In this document: positions 10,838 through 47,382 of the stretch, one piece after another | Layout of the letters: the number at the start of each line of letters is the position of its first letter | Numbering within the stretch: the stretch's first letter is position 1 | Assembly: GCA_008711295.1 (NCBI GenBank) | Contig: VUYV01000395.1 | Span: 491,405-555,404, forward strand | Reading direction: 5' to 3' | Source: Anarhynchus alexandrinus | Lineage: Eukaryota; Chordata; Aves; Charadriiformes; Charadriidae | Length of the DNA: 64,000 bases | Notes under the pieces: model-generated | The model's database searches: none | The model's input: the letters and a program-made list of their open reading frames with translations, nothing else | Told to the model about the DNA's origin: nothing | Made by a program: the position numbers and the translations under genes

Positions 10838-13037
10838 GTGAGTGCCGCCTCCCCGCTCCCCTCCTCCTGGCCAGCGTGGTGGGCTGGGGGGGGCCACCTC
10901 CACCCTTAACCCCAGGTTCCTCGGGCTCTCCGGCAGCTCAGGGTGGGTGGCCAGACCCTACGCCCCCCGCACTGGCAAGGCCACACACCGTAGGTCTGGG
11001 TGCCCTCCATGTACCCCAGGAAAGGGGACATCTCTGCCAACAGCCACCCCAATGCTTCCCCAAATATCCCAGCTGGGCCATGCTGTTGCAGCAGCAGAGG
11101 GTGCAGCAATGGCACAGTCCTAAAAATGAAGGTGGCAGCAAGACCACCCGGTGGGAGGCAACCTCCGCCTCCCAGCACAACGCAAACTAACTCCTCGTTA
11201 AAACCCTTAACGAAAACTCTCCAAACGAGAAGCGCGGCGTTACCGAGCGGCTCCCGCTGCCCGGCGGGAGGGAGGGGGCTGCTTCCATTACACCTGGGAC
11301 TTCTTCGGATGGGGAAAGCCTGGCAAGACCCGCTCCGCAAATAACTCAAGCTTTTCGTGGATAAACAAAGGGGATTTAATGGAAGAGGGGAAAGAGGCTC
11401 GGTCGACGCTGAGCATCGCTTGCCCCGTGATCCCAAACCTGCCCCGACCATCATCCCGTGGTGGTCGGGAAGCCTCCTGTGCCACGTCCGCACCCACCTG
11501 CAGAGAAACCCCAGGGGATCCACGGAGGCGGCGAGGCTCCGGCATCGGCTGCCCGTCCCCCTGGCACCCGCAGCCCCCGCTGCCGTGGCCACGAGGCTCA
11601 CTCACCCCGGGAGGGCAGGAGGACCGGCCGCGGCTGCAGCCGACCCCAGACTTGGAACCGCAAAGCATTTACCGGCTATTTTAGGCCCGGCAGATAAAAA
11701 TAGGGAGCGGCGAGGCTTTGGGAACCGGCGGTTCTTCCAAAATATGGAACGTGCCAATGTTTCCAGCTAAAATGTAAGCAGAGCCGTATTTGGGAAGAGG
11801 AGAGGAGTGCGGTTCCTTGGAATGGGTCCACCTGCCCGCAGCAACCCTGGTAGCCCCAACGGGTGGTGAGGATGGAGGGTTGAGGACCTCCCGGCTCCCT
11901 GCCAGGCTCCTACAGCCTGGAAGGGCTACGGCACAGCCCGGCAAAGGGTTTTGCTGCTGCCCTGGCTCTCCCACCTGCATCCTCCCCGTGGATTTGCCGC
12001 GTGGAGCCCCATCAGGGCAGGGTTAAGCCGCAAACGTCCCCCTTAGGAAGCACCGACCCCGTCAGCTTCACCGACCTCAGCCCCTGGCTGCTGGCCGCCC
12101 CTGCCAGCGTCCCTAACTCTCTGCCGTGTCCCCTCGCAGGTCTCAGGTGTGTGATGGTGGCCTACAGTCAGTCTTGTGGGTATTAATGGAGTCTTCCAAG
12201 GCGGCTACTGGGTTGGCGTGCTCTCCGCAAAACCACAGTGTGCTGGTAAGGCTGCAGCACGGGGCCGGGGCTGCGCCCGGGGGGACGGCGGCTGCTTTGG
12301 GGAGGGGGTAAAGGGGCGAGGAAGGCGACGCGACGTCCCCGAGGAAATGGGCAGCCAGGTGGACGCGTCCCTGGGATTGATCCCTGCAGGGCGGCATCGC
12401 TGCTCCTGCTACGGCACGGTGCCTCCGGCACCGACGCGCGGCTCCACCGTTCCCTCGCGTTCGCCGTTGTTATCTGGGGCGAGAGTTTCGACAGCCGAGG
12501 AATGCCTCTCGGCTTTGAATTACCCCCCGGTAATCTCATCTCCTCGGAGCTGCCGTCCTCGCTTCCTGCCTTGGATCAACAGAGACTGAATTCCTCTTAA
12601 GTGCAAAATTCAACTCAAAAACTTAACTCTCAGCTTCCCAGCTGGCGCCTCCGCAGTTAAAACCCCAGAGGCTACAGCCATCGGGAGGAGCAAACTGGGA
12701 CCAGTTTGGTCCTTCCCCCTCTGCCTGGCTGACCGACCCCAGGGAGCCCCGGCTCTCCCCGCAGGCATTTCCCACCTTCCCCTTTCCCGGTTAAACATCT
12801 CTCCTCGGAGCATGGGCTGCTCCTTTCCTCACCCCAAAACCTTGTTTCCAAAACCAGCCTCCCTCTCCCCCCCAGGCTGGGGCACTGGAGCTTCCCCACG
12901 AAGGAAGAGAGATAAACCACAGCCCCTTTTCCGCTTTGCCTCACCCCAACATCGCGGCTGCTCGCTTTTTTTTTTGTAAATTTTTTTTTTTGTAATTTTT
13001 TTTTAATTATTTTTAACACACCTCTCTGTTGTTACAG
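10838..13037 (+). other. RBPMS: Inferred RBPMS intron 7 (within 3'UTR)
   Basis: The stretch lies between the donor GG|GTGAGT and the acceptor at 13021-13037. It is GC-rich up to about 12.6 kb and then turns T-rich. A second acceptor-like site at 12133-12139 is followed by a frame that stops after four codons. No coding exon was found. Confidence 0.5.
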
Positions 13038-14740
13038 GCTTGAAATAAAAAAAACAAACCAAAAACAAACCTCACACAAGTTTGGATTCCTCCAAGACTT
13101 TCCCACAGCCTCTATCACACATCTGCTCTCCTAGAAGAAAAAAAAAAACGAAAAGCATACCTAGTAATAATATTTTCCTCTTTTACACTGTATATTTGTA
13201 AGAAAGAGTGTGTTACTTCTGAAAGCATGGTTTGACAGGCATTGCTGTAGCGTTTGAAAAAAAGTCTTTTCAAACAGAACCATAGGAAAGCAGACTACAA
13301 AAAAGAAAAACAAACAAAAAAAAAAAAGCAAAAACGAGAGCAAGTATTTTTGTACCAAACCTCCTAAATAGGACAATCTTACACTGGGTCGGACCACAGG
13401 TTTTGTGCTTGACTTTCGAATGCGTGTAATTAAGAGTGTGTATGCCCTCCCCCCCCCCCCCCNTCAGCTGCATGTCGAAGGCGTTGATGTTCACGTGCGT
13501 GCGGACGTCGAGACGCACGATTCGGGTTTGTCGGAATCGTGCTCCGGCTGCGTCGGCAGGACGACGTCCGCGGACACTTACAGTATTACCGTTCTCTTCC
13601 CAGTTGTACCAAACAGACAACCAGGCAGGACAATCAGAAACTTTCTTATGGTGGTTATTTTTATTTTATTTTTTTTTTGTACCTTAGGGCTAATGTTAAT
13701 AGCTTGCTGTGCAAAGCTTCGGCACGGTACAACGGCTCGGATCAGGGATGGGCAGAGACAGCCCGCACATGTAGCAAGGTGACAATTTGCCTCCTCCTCC
13801 TGCCGTGACTGCTTGAAGTTGTTACGGGCAATGTAAACTGCTGTAGGAGAGAAAAAAAAAAAAAGAGGAAAAAAAACCCCCACAACAAAACCCAAAAAAA
13901 CCCAAACAAAACAACAAGCCCTCGGTTCGCCGGCTTACTCGAGGTTGGGCGTGCGTCCCAAGCGAGCTGAGGGGCTCAGACACGTGCCCACCGTTGCGCC
14001 AAAGCGCTGGGCTGAACTGGGGTTTGAGCGTCAAGGTTACGGCCGGTCTGGCGGCTCGCCGTGTGTAGTTTCCATGTTTCCACGCGCAGAGACAAGAAGG
14101 GAGGCTGCTAGCACCCTGGTGGGGCAGTATCTGTAACCTTTACGGAGATAGCGTACCAGCAAAGAGACCGCTTGACGTACTAGTCTCTCCTTCTCCTTGC
14201 TCCAGGAGGGATTTGGGGAAAGAAAGGGCAGAGCAAAGCAAAGCAAAAACCTCAAAACGGATTTCAGTTTCTTGCAAAAGGAGGTGCAAAACTTCTCCTT
14301 TCACTGCCTTTCCCCACCCCCGTGGCCTTGTTAAAAACATCATAACCTTTTTTTTTTTTTTCTTCCTCCTTCCTTTTATTCTGCGGGTGGGCCACAAAAA
14401 GGCGGCTGAGATTTCGGCTGCCAGAGCCCGGGTGGGGCTGGGGGGGGTGTGAGATGGTGCGATGGGAAACCGTCCCGTTAGGGGTCTTCTGTAAAAAGCG
14501 GGATTGATAAAGGCGACGTGAGAAGAAATAAATTCCGAGACAAACCCTCTGAGCAGCTCTCCAAGGAACGACACCAGCGTTTCCAAGCGACGGACTAACT
14601 CTTTTAGCAAACTATTTCCTGTACTTTGTCTTGTGGAGAGGAGAGAAGCTTCCACATTGTCTACTCCGCTTTTGGAAATATGTTTAAAGGTACTTTTCTA
14701 TTGTAATTTTTTAAAAATAAAACCAGTGATTATTATAAGT
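13038..14740 (+). other. RBPMS: RBPMS terminal 3'UTR exon (inferred)
   Basis: A strong acceptor (CCTCTCTGTTGTTACAG, 13021-13037) opens an AT-rich stretch with no open frame. It would join to the donor after 10837 in the 3'UTR. The stretch contains a Pumilio-like TGTATATT at 13189 and ends at the AATAAA at 14716-14721. An early AATAAA at 13043 could give a very short form but lacks an obvious GU-rich element. The exon boundaries are inferred from splice and poly(A) signals and need transcript data. An N at 13463 follows a run of C. Confidence 0.6.
14716..14721 (+). terminator. RBPMS: RBPMS polyadenylation signal
   Basis: AATAAA is followed 35-60 bases later by a GU-rich stretch (14757-14778), the usual arrangement of a cleavage site. 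Cleavage would fall near 14740. No later AATAAA precedes the next gene in a comparable setting. Confidence 0.6.
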
Positions 14741-14880
14741 TACGCGCAGAGCGTCATCGTGTGCTGTGTATCTGGGTTAGGAACAGGGGGAAGGATCCTA
14801 ACACACGCCCTTCGGGGCCTCGGGAACAGCAGCCTCCTTCCTCCCTCGGGGTATTTGAAGGCAACGCTTCCGGAGGGACG

Positions 14881-14922
14881 TGATTTTTCAGGGCAGATAC
14901 CTGATTTTTCAGGGTAGATACC
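14881..14922. repeat. 21-bp tandem duplication
   Basis: TGATTTTTCAGGG, then C or T, then AGATACC occurs twice back to back (14881-14901 and 14902-14922) with one substitution. Confidence 0.95.
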
Positions 14923-16292
14923 GTCGTCCGGCTTGGCTTGCTTTGGATCTCTAGGAAAGCTCCAAAATCCAGGCTGGAAGGATCAGCAGGCTTTAAAGAA
15001 ACGACTCCAAGTTTACAAAGATGTTATCGGTTAGTTTTTAAACCTACTAATCTTGGCACTGAGCACAGGAGCTAAGCTGCGATTTTTCCATGAGCTCAGC
15101 CACAGCAGAGGCAAACGTAACCTAGAGACGAAGGGCCAGATTATTTTATTTTATTTTTTTTTTTTTTTTAACGCGCCGAGAATCTTGAAAAACTCGGTTC
15201 GTAAGCCCAACCTCGAAATTCCTCCTCCCTCCTCCGCACCGCCCCTGCCCCCAATAAATGTGACCAGTGTCCCCAGGAGCCTCAGCCAACAGGCCAGACT
15301 CCGAAAACAAAGCACCGGGAGCAAGCTCCTGCTTAGCAAACGCAGCCCGGAGAATGGCGCGTAAAAGGACGTTATTAAAGCAGGCTACAAACTGTCGAGG
15401 GAAGAAGAAAAAGGCACAGTGGCGGTACTCGAAAGCCCCCGCCTGGCAGGGATGAGCCGGGGAGTTAAGCCCTTAATGTCGGACGCTAATCCCACCGCGG
15501 CCACCGCAAATCACAGCTTTCTTTCCGAGATGCCTTCACGGGGGAGAGGTTTGTTGGCAGGCCCGGGGTGGGAAGGGAAGAGAGCGACAAGCCGCGAGCG
15601 CGAGGCGAACATATTGCTCAGCCCAACTGCTATTCAGAGCGGCGGTAAGTGGCCGACGCCGCTGTCCCAGGCATCCCTTTAGCGAGGCACGCAGATGCTT
15701 TCGGGAGCGGATTCAACAGCAAACATCCTCCAGCTAAGAAAGCAACAAAACACGCACGCATCCTCCTGGACTTCGCCTGGGCACAGCATCTGCTCTGAGA
15801 TCTGCCCTGTGAAAGGAAGCGGGGCCTTGCCGAAAATATTTAACCTCTTGAACCATTTTTTGTTTCTTTTTTTAAAGTTCGCCTGTAAGCCAAAGCGTTT
15901 TCGGCTCCGTGCTGATCGGCGTTGCCCTCGTCGGCGAGGGGCGGGAGCGGCGAGCTGCTTGCCCGGCTCCAGCGTCCCCTTTGCCCGTGGTGACCTTTCC
16001 CCATGCGGCCGGGGGAACATTCCTTCCCTGTGACCGTCGGGGCGCTTACAGGAAGGCCCGAGCTGCTGGCTGACACCAGGAGATTGCAAAACGGCACCAG
16101 GGACTCCCAGGCCAGTGCTGGCATCCGATACCAGGCATAAGTCCCGGGGGAAAACGAACAGGCAGAGCTGGAAAACCCAAAATGAGAAAATTTCGCGCTC
16201 TCATTGTTTCCACTTTCCCAAGTTTTCCTCTCCCCATCCCCCTAACGCCAAGGTTAAGCTCGGGGAGGCAGGGGGGATGCGAGAGGCTCCTT

Positions 16293-16345
16293 CCTACGCA
16301 TCCCTGCATCCCTATGCATCCCTACGCATCCCTGCATCCCTGTGC
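16293..16345. repeat. CATCCCT short tandem repeat
   Basis: Alternating TACGCATCCC, TGCATCCC and TATGCATCCC units form about six copies of a 7-10 bp degenerate repeat. Confidence 0.9.
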
Positions 16346-17524
16346 AGAGGTTTGCTGCCCCGAGGCTTCCCACTGATAGGCGGCAGGCTGGAAGCCATGG
16401 TGAAGGCAGGGAAAGGGCTGGCAGGGTCCGCGGAGAAAAACACAGCACTAATTCCCCACATCGGACGGACACAACCGAGCAGCAGAGGAACGGGAGGGAA
16501 CAAGACGGGAGAGAAGGAGAGCCGTATCTCCCAGGGGATTGTACGGAGGGGCAGGCAGCAGTGAAGGCAGCTGGGCGGCAGCGGCAGGGACTAGGGGATT
16601 GTGGTGGGATGGAGACGGGCCAGCCAGGGCAGGGAGAGCAAAGGGCAGACAGAGCCGGTGCCGAGGCCGGCCGGCAGCACCCGCAGCCCGGATGGGGCAG
16701 GGGAGGAGGAGCAAGCCCAGCACCCGCTCCTGCAAGCCTCCTCGGGAGAGCAAGGGAAGGAATAACGAGGCTGGGAGAGGAAAGATGAGCAGCCATCCCC
16801 AGGACAGGCAGTGCCCGCACCAGGGGGACATTTCAACCCAGGGAGATGAGCCGGGGTGCCGCGGATGTGTGCCCTGTAACTGCAGGCAGCCCCGGAGCGG
16901 AGAGCCAGGCTTCAGCCAACATTTAAACACCGTTATCTGCCTCGCCGCCGCGCTCAGGCTAGAAACCAGGACGATGGTGGAGCTTCAAAAGCAAAGCTAA
17001 GAAATACCATTAGCAGGTCCCTGAAATGCTGCTTCTAAAACGCGGGGAAGTCAACCATTAGCAGAGTCTGGACTTCGTCTCTGCAGTCTCCATAATTAAT
17101 AACTAGCTCAGGAGGGAATAGGGAATACAACATCAGTTAGATGGAGGCAGGAGGAAATCGCACAAGTACTTCAGGCCTTGGATGTAAGCCCAGAAGTGCA
17201 GGTATAGTCAAAAAATTAACTTAATGGAAGGACAACCTCCTGCCTTAACCATCCTTTTCCCCTGCTGCGCTTGCACTCTGCACAATGTCCAACCCACGAG
17301 GCTGGTGGAGTCCAACACGTGGGTCCCAACCATAGAAGTGCTGATGGGTTTTCAGAGTCAGGGCTGGTTTTTTTTTCTGGGCTGCTGGCTAATACAGAGG
17401 CTGCTGCGCACACTTGCAAACCAAAGAAGCAGGAAGCGAGACAGCGAGAAACAAGGACAACTGCTCTTACAGCAAGCTGGGTGGCACTGAAGGAACTGGG
17501 GCTCGGACCCACAGAAGCACGTGG

Positions 17525-18005
17525 GTAAAAGGGGCCTCTGGAGGTCTCTGATCCAAACTCTCTCTTGCAACAGGACTTTTGCCAGCAAGAGATCAGGGCA
17601 GCCTGGTCTTGTCTGGCCGATGCTTGAAACCTCCCTGGATGGAGAGATGGAGACGCCTCCCCAGCAGCTTTTTTTTTTCCTAATATCTAAGCCAAACTTC
17701 CCACGTTCCTCTATTATGTCATCTGCCATGGCTGCCAAAAAGAGTTTGACCGCATCATCTTCCTAATTGCCCTTCACATCGCTGTACCCGTGATTAGATA
17801 TGCCCCCAGCCACCTCTTCACCACAATGAGCTGCCCCAGCTCCCCACTCCCCTCCCGAGCCCTCTGCCCCCAGACCTGACCAGTCCAGGAGACCCAACCG
17901 GACCCTCCCCAGCATCCCTGCATTCCTCTTAAATGGAGAGGGGAGGCCCAAACTGGACACAATTTCCAGGTATGATCTCCCCATTGCTGAGCAGAGCGCC
18001 CAGCA
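17525..18005 (-). mobile_element. CR1 LINE fragment, diverged, antisense
   Basis: In reverse orientation the stretch shows CR1 3' landmarks in order: CTCTGGAGGTCTCTGATCCAA, GGGCAGCCTGGTCTTGTC, CCTGGATGGAGAGATGGAGA, CTAATATCTAAGCCAAACTT and, at the far end, CCAAACTGGACACAATTTCC with TGCTGAGCAGAG. Divergence is high, so it is an old copy with no coding capacity. Confidence 0.75.
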
Positions 18006-19530
18006 GATTGGGGACCAAAGTCTCCTCTCCCCGATGGTTGTTAGCGGTTAGCTTTACCAGCCTTAACCAGTCAACGGTAAGCACTCAACCCAACTGGACA
18101 TCCTCCCCCATATACAGTAGCTGCCAGAAGCCCCCGAGGCAGTAACACACAAAGGAATTTGGGCCTGGTACATTAGCAGCGACCGGAAAGCAAGCAACAA
18201 GGCTGGAAATAATGAGATGTCAGTGCCATAGTTGCTTCTAGTCATCTGCAAATGCAGCCCCTCCTCATCAGCAGGTACTGGGAGCCCAGCTCTCCCTGGT
18301 GGCCCTGCAACGCCTGCCCGTGCTCATGTGAAGTGACAGCCCTCGCCCGCTACATCCACGTGCGGGGTCTCTATACCGTTTTTCAGGGCTCCCTTGCCTC
18401 TCTCTCCTCTGCTCTCTAAAAGCCTTGAATGATCATGATGAATTATAGATTAGCTCTGGTACACACCGCCTTATGTCAGTTTTCTCATTCAACCATGCAA
18501 AATCCTGCTGCTTTCCATCCACTTCCAGAATGATCATCGTAATGGAGGAGGAGGTGGACTAACTCTTGAGTTAGAGCAACTTTTAGGAGAGAAGCCAGTA
18601 GAGCTCCACATTTAGAGATGTGACACCCCTGGGCTATTCAACTTGCACCTTAAAAAAACAACAGTGCTTTTATTTCGGGGGTGAGGAGGAGCAGACGAAA
18701 TAAAAGGTCTGGTTCACTTCTATAGACACAAAGAAGTCCTCATGAGCTCCTCCTGAAGGGCCCGTTCAGCCCCTGATCCCCACAGGCAGGTATGCCGACA
18801 CTGCTAATGGCTGCCCTACGAGGAGGATACCTTTTCAGAAGCAAATCCCAGACCAGCAATGCCTGGCTAGGGAGGAAGAGCTATCAGCGATGCAACCTGG
18901 CTCCCTCCTCCTCCAGCAGGCACACCTCTCTCCCAACAAGATGAACTACTGTAATATCGAGGGGGAAAAAGAGGACTGAGTGCACGTCTCTGGCTGCTTT
19001 GCAGACCTCAAAAGAGCCGCATTCTCTTGGGAATAGCTCCCACGACTGCTGCAAATACTGTCCTCGCAGCCACAGACTCAAGATGCAATTGTGCAAGTGA
19101 AAGGATGATGTAGACAGCCAAGATATATCTCGGACAGCTCCTGTCATTGAGAAAGAGCATCCTTTTCCCCAGGGCCCTGTCCGTATGTCCATCAGCATCA
19201 CAGGGGGTGGGAGCTCTGCGCCTCTCTGCTCCTGACTGACGTGGCAGGGGAAGAAGAGAAGGATGCTGCATCAGAACTGTTCATCAGTGCCTGCATTCCT
19301 CCATTGCCCCAGAGGGTTAGAAAGGCTCAAATGACAGCCCTGCCAGGATGGATGTACCAAATCCTGAAGCTGAGGGAACAACACCCTTGCTGGACAGGAC
19401 ATGCATCCCCTGAGGAGCCTCAGGAGAGTGGAAAAAGCAAGTCCTCACCTGGCAGGGACAGGTGAAGACCACAGTGAGATGGGTTTGTCAAACAGCCTTC
19501 CTGAAATGCATGAGATGAAGGTGCCTGCCA

Positions 19531-19587
19531 TGGACGAGGTGATCATTGTAGGTGCCTTCCAACTGAAACATTCTATTCTATGTTATG
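19531..19587 (+). mobile_element. CR1 3' terminal fragment
   Basis: GGTGATCATTGTAGGTGCC, then TTCCAACTGAAACATTCTAT with repeated TTCTATG-like units, resembles the CR1 3' end, which finishes in ATTCTATG-type repeats rather than poly(A). Confidence 0.6.
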
Positions 19588-20864
19588 TCTTTGTCAAGGG
19601 CAGCTCGAGTCCCCTTATCTTCCTGGTCAGCAGCAGAGGCTTCCAGGGAAGGAAGAGAAAAATGGAGTAATAGGCCCACGGGCCCCAGGAGAGTGCCTGA
19701 TGCTTCTCAGCAGCCCTTTGCACCACCAGACTGAGGGAAGAAGGACTTTGCCAAAAAAAGCGAGCTGAGGACATGATGGTTTTGGCCACTGGGAGAACCA
19801 TCTTGCCAGACACAGAATACACAAGAACACCCTGGAGGAAGATGAAGTAGGTTTAAGTTTTTAACAGCTGCAAACTCTTATACTGAACTTCAGCAAAAAG
19901 CCTGATTTGGACATTACACTGTGAAGGGACATTAGTGTACTGGAGCAGCACTAAAATGCTTTCAGCAAACAGACTCCCATTGATATAGTCTGAGATGTTT
20001 TCAGGTTGCACCGTTTGATTTTTAAGAGGTCTTGGAAAAAACCCATAAGGACCGCTGGGAGCATCTTCAATAGAGAAACAAAACTCAACTCCTGAAACCC
20101 ACACGAAAGAGAAGAGCTGGTGCTTATTTTCGGAACTATATATGGTCTATATTCCATGCCACCTCTAACGGGCCAATGTGAGCTCCCCTTCAGCTATTTT
20201 TGAGACTGTACCCTAACAAGTTGCAAAACTTATTACGCCCTCTCTGCTAGTACAGGAGAGAAGACTTCCTCCAGTGAGACAAAGCATCTAATCCAGTCTT
20301 TCCAACTGGACATCAACTGGACCTTTTTGTTTCTTTGAACACTGGAGCCTGACAATGCCAGCAGAGCACACAGTCAGTCTTTCTTTCCCGCTCTCCTATT
20401 ATTTGACCTAACACATTTTTAATCTTTGAAAGTAGCTGGAGGCGTTTTCTTTAGACTCCTCTATTATCTGAATCACTTGAGCAGAGAAACAAAACAGGTA
20501 GCCTACCTTACAGTCTGCTTTGCAAGCTTTGGTTCATAGAGAAAGGGTAATGCTACGTAAGATGACTGGGAAGTTACCCCATAAAAAAACCCCAAAGGTA
20601 TGGAAGACAACTCAGAGCTCACTAAGAGCTCAGCTTTTGTCTGAGCACCACCACCAGAAAAACTCACTGCTCAAAAATGCAGCAGATGGAAGGGAACCTT
20701 TTTTTTTTTGGTGTGTGATGACAGAGAGAGGTGAACAGTTTTGCAAGTGTGCTGCAGGTGCTTTAAGGCAGAGCTGTAACGGAAAACTAAAAAGCTCCAA
20801 GACGAATTGCTTGTGCTGACCTGGAAGATACAGAGAGAAAAACTTTCAAAAACAGCTGGAGCAG

Positions 20865-20925
20865 CATGCTTTTTTATATATATATATTTAAAAAGCATGA
20901 AATATATATATATATATATAAAAAA
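20865..20925. repeat. AT-rich inverted repeat and TA microsatellite
   Basis: CATGCTTTTT (20865-20874) and its exact reverse complement AAAAAGCATG (20890-20899) enclose a TA run. A second TA run follows at 20901-20920. The arrangement can extrude as a hairpin or cruciform. Confidence 0.85.
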
Positions 20926-21638
20926 AGAAATAGAAGAAACCTCCTACTGGCATTTAGCAAGTCTTCAAACCGGGCTGACGTGCAATGCTGGAAGTATTGT
21001 CTGTTTCTCAAAAGAGCAGTCTTTAAAATCAGAAGGATAAATGCTACACTTACAGAAGTGTATTTCTCCTCCTGCGCTTCCCCAAGCACACATAACTTGT
21101 TCAGTGTGACAGCAACAAAGCCTTATTCTTCATTTGTTCATGTGTCCACATCCGACAGCCTCTGCTTCAACCCCTGGTACATCAAGCAAGACAACAGCTC
21201 ACGTGCACGCAGCAGCAATATACTGTCGGTGGGATATCGGAGTCGCCTATTTTATCTTTGATCCTAACCCCAGAAGAGCCGAGAAACAGCTCCTCTCCCT
21301 GCAGTGCCACGAAAACAATATCAGCATTGATTGACTCTGGTTCAGTACATAAAAATAAGTTATCAAGAGGACATAATTTGGCCACATTCCACGTTAGTCT
21401 GTACTGCACAGACCATCAGGCATCTACAGGGAGCTTTCATTTAAGGTGGTTCCTCCCCCCCCTCCCCAACGAAGAATGATAAAAAGATGACAGTGTTAGC
21501 CCAGGACAATAAGTCATTGAGAAGATAAAAATATACCAAAGATACCTTTACCTCCTTGAAAAGGAAAACGCAACAAGCACAAAAGATGTTGATTCTCTCA
21601 TTCTTTAAGGAAGCAACACTGGAAACCAGCATTGTAAG

Positions 21639-21688
21639 TTTATTACTTTAAAAAAAACATTGCTTCAGTATTACACTGTCATTTTATT
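21639..21688 (-). terminator. GTF2E2: GTF2E2 polyadenylation signals (two candidates)
   Basis: AATAAA occurs on the - strand at 21688-21683 and 21644-21639, giving a 3'UTR of about 0.7 kb after the stop codon. Choosing between them needs transcript ends. Confidence 0.5.
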
Positions 21689-22363
21689 TCCCTCCTGTCC
21701 ATAGAGTAGAACTGTGCAACACACGTGCATCCACTACAGTGATGAGAAATCGCCGAGGGCAATTTCTGATTAGCATTAGGAAGCTACAGCTGCATTGCCA
21801 TCCTGCAGCCTGCTGGGAGTTCGGGAGAGGGGTTTTTCTGAGTTTGAGCCTCAGATATCACCGCCGTTCAGTACAGCTCAGTCCCATGGCAAGGAAGAAG
21901 CATACAAACCGTGGGCGTATTTGACTGTGGAAGAAACTTGCCTGCAGTGAGTTTAGGAAAGGGTTTTCCTGAAACAGGTAAAACAAATGCTGTATTCGAT
22001 TCTACTAGAAAGCCCCTTGTAAGTAATTCCAGGTAAATACCCATTAAGCAATGTAAAAGCAGAGGTAAGCACTGAACAGGAACTCCTGCATTACATGCTG
22101 AGCACCATTTATCACTCTATGCCAAGAGGCAACTAGTGAGAACCTCTTACTTAAAGACACATTTCCCATTAGCTAATTAAATTAAACTCTAAATTTAGTA
22201 GTTCATACTCGCTCTTAAACTGACCTGTTTCATCTCGGCAGTTGCTGGGATGGGGGAAACACATCACATTACTATATACAGTCAGTCTTTCTGCGAGCAG
22301 ACATTGAGCCCGAGTGGCAAAAAGCCTGTATAAAAATGCATGTTTGCTCCAGAATTCAACCGG

Positions 22364-46522
<24,159 letters not shown>

Positions 46523-46729
46523 AATTCTGTGACGAGAAGTAGGAGGAAGAAGGAATGAAACAGATATTACGGTCAATTAAGATATTTAGAAGTAGAGATA
46601 TCTGTTTATGAAGCTGTTTGTATGTATCCCGCTCTTCCTGTGCATGGACTTTACGAAACTCAGATGTCTGGGGATTTAAAGCGTCAGAACATAACCTTAA
46701 CCCCAAGGCAGATCCTGGCCGGTAGAGAA

Positions 46730-47350
46730 CGCGATTTCTGAGCCACCCCTCAGATTCACACCGACTCGGAGCAGCCCGGTGGGGCGGGAGGGGGCCGTTG
46801 GCTGCGCACCGACCTCCAGCGCCCGCCCAGACCTACCCCCCGCCTCGGAGACACCCGGTGCTAACAAAAAATAAACTTTAAAGTCACCCACACCGGGGGA
46901 GGGGGAACGGAACACTGTGGCATCAAGGCGACCGCCCGCCCGGGAGCGAGCCCGCCCCTCGCTGCCCCCTTTACCGGCCTCGGTGGCAAAGCGTGAGGCG
47001 CCGGCGGCGGGCAGGGGCCTGGGGGAGGCCGCCCCCCCGAACCCCGGTCCCTCCCAAAGCCGGAGTCCTCCGTCCCCAGCGCCTGTCCCACACCGGACGT
47101 GGCCGCCCCTCTCTCCCCCACCCCTCCCGCCGCGCCTCACGGCCCCGCTGCCCCCCCTGCCACGGCCCCGCGCGCTCCCTCACCCGCCCGCCGCAGCGCG
47201 AGGCGCAGGCCTAGCACCGCCGCCTATTGGGCCATGCTGCCTTCCCGGCAGCCACCGCGCGGCGCCGCCATCACGCCCCGCCCCGGAAGTGGGCTGGGCG
47301 TTGCCATGGCGACGCGGCGGGCGTTCAAGGCTGCGGCCTTCGGTGCCCGA
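46730..47350 (-). promoter_or_regulatory. GTF2E2: GTF2E2 CpG-island promoter and non-coding exon 1
   Basis: This GC-rich, CpG-dense block sits in an otherwise AT-rich neighbourhood directly upstream of GTF2E2. It holds an RFX X-box-like palindrome GTTGCCATGGCGAC (47300-47313), an ETS core CCGGAAGT (47283-47290), a GC box (47274-47284) and a CCAAT box on the - strand (47230-47226). Two donors could end the untranslated first exon: GCGG|GTGAGG (exon end 47184) and GCCG|GTAAAG (exon end 46975). The start site is not resolved. There is no TATA box. Confidence 0.7.
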
Positions 47351-47382
47351 ACCGCTCCGCAACACCGAGAGGAGGCGGGTCG

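Larger units (their letters stand above)
14741..21640. other. Intergenic region between convergent RBPMS and GTF2E2
   Basis: No gene is recognised here. It holds a 21-bp tandem repeat (14881-14922), a CATCCCT repeat (16293-16345), CR1 fragments (17525-18005 and 19531-19587) and an AT-rich hairpin with a TA run (20865-20925). GC content falls from left to right. Open frames are short and overlap on both strands. Confidence 0.75.

Noticed and set aside
11737..11747. CCAAAATATGG as a CArG box
   Set aside because: It has seven A/T bases between CC and GG, where the SRF consensus needs six.
12139..12190. Possible extra RBPMS exon after TCGCAG at 12139
   Set aside because: The frame stops after four codons and no matching isoform end is recognised. 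The acceptor at 13037 fits the 3'UTR better.
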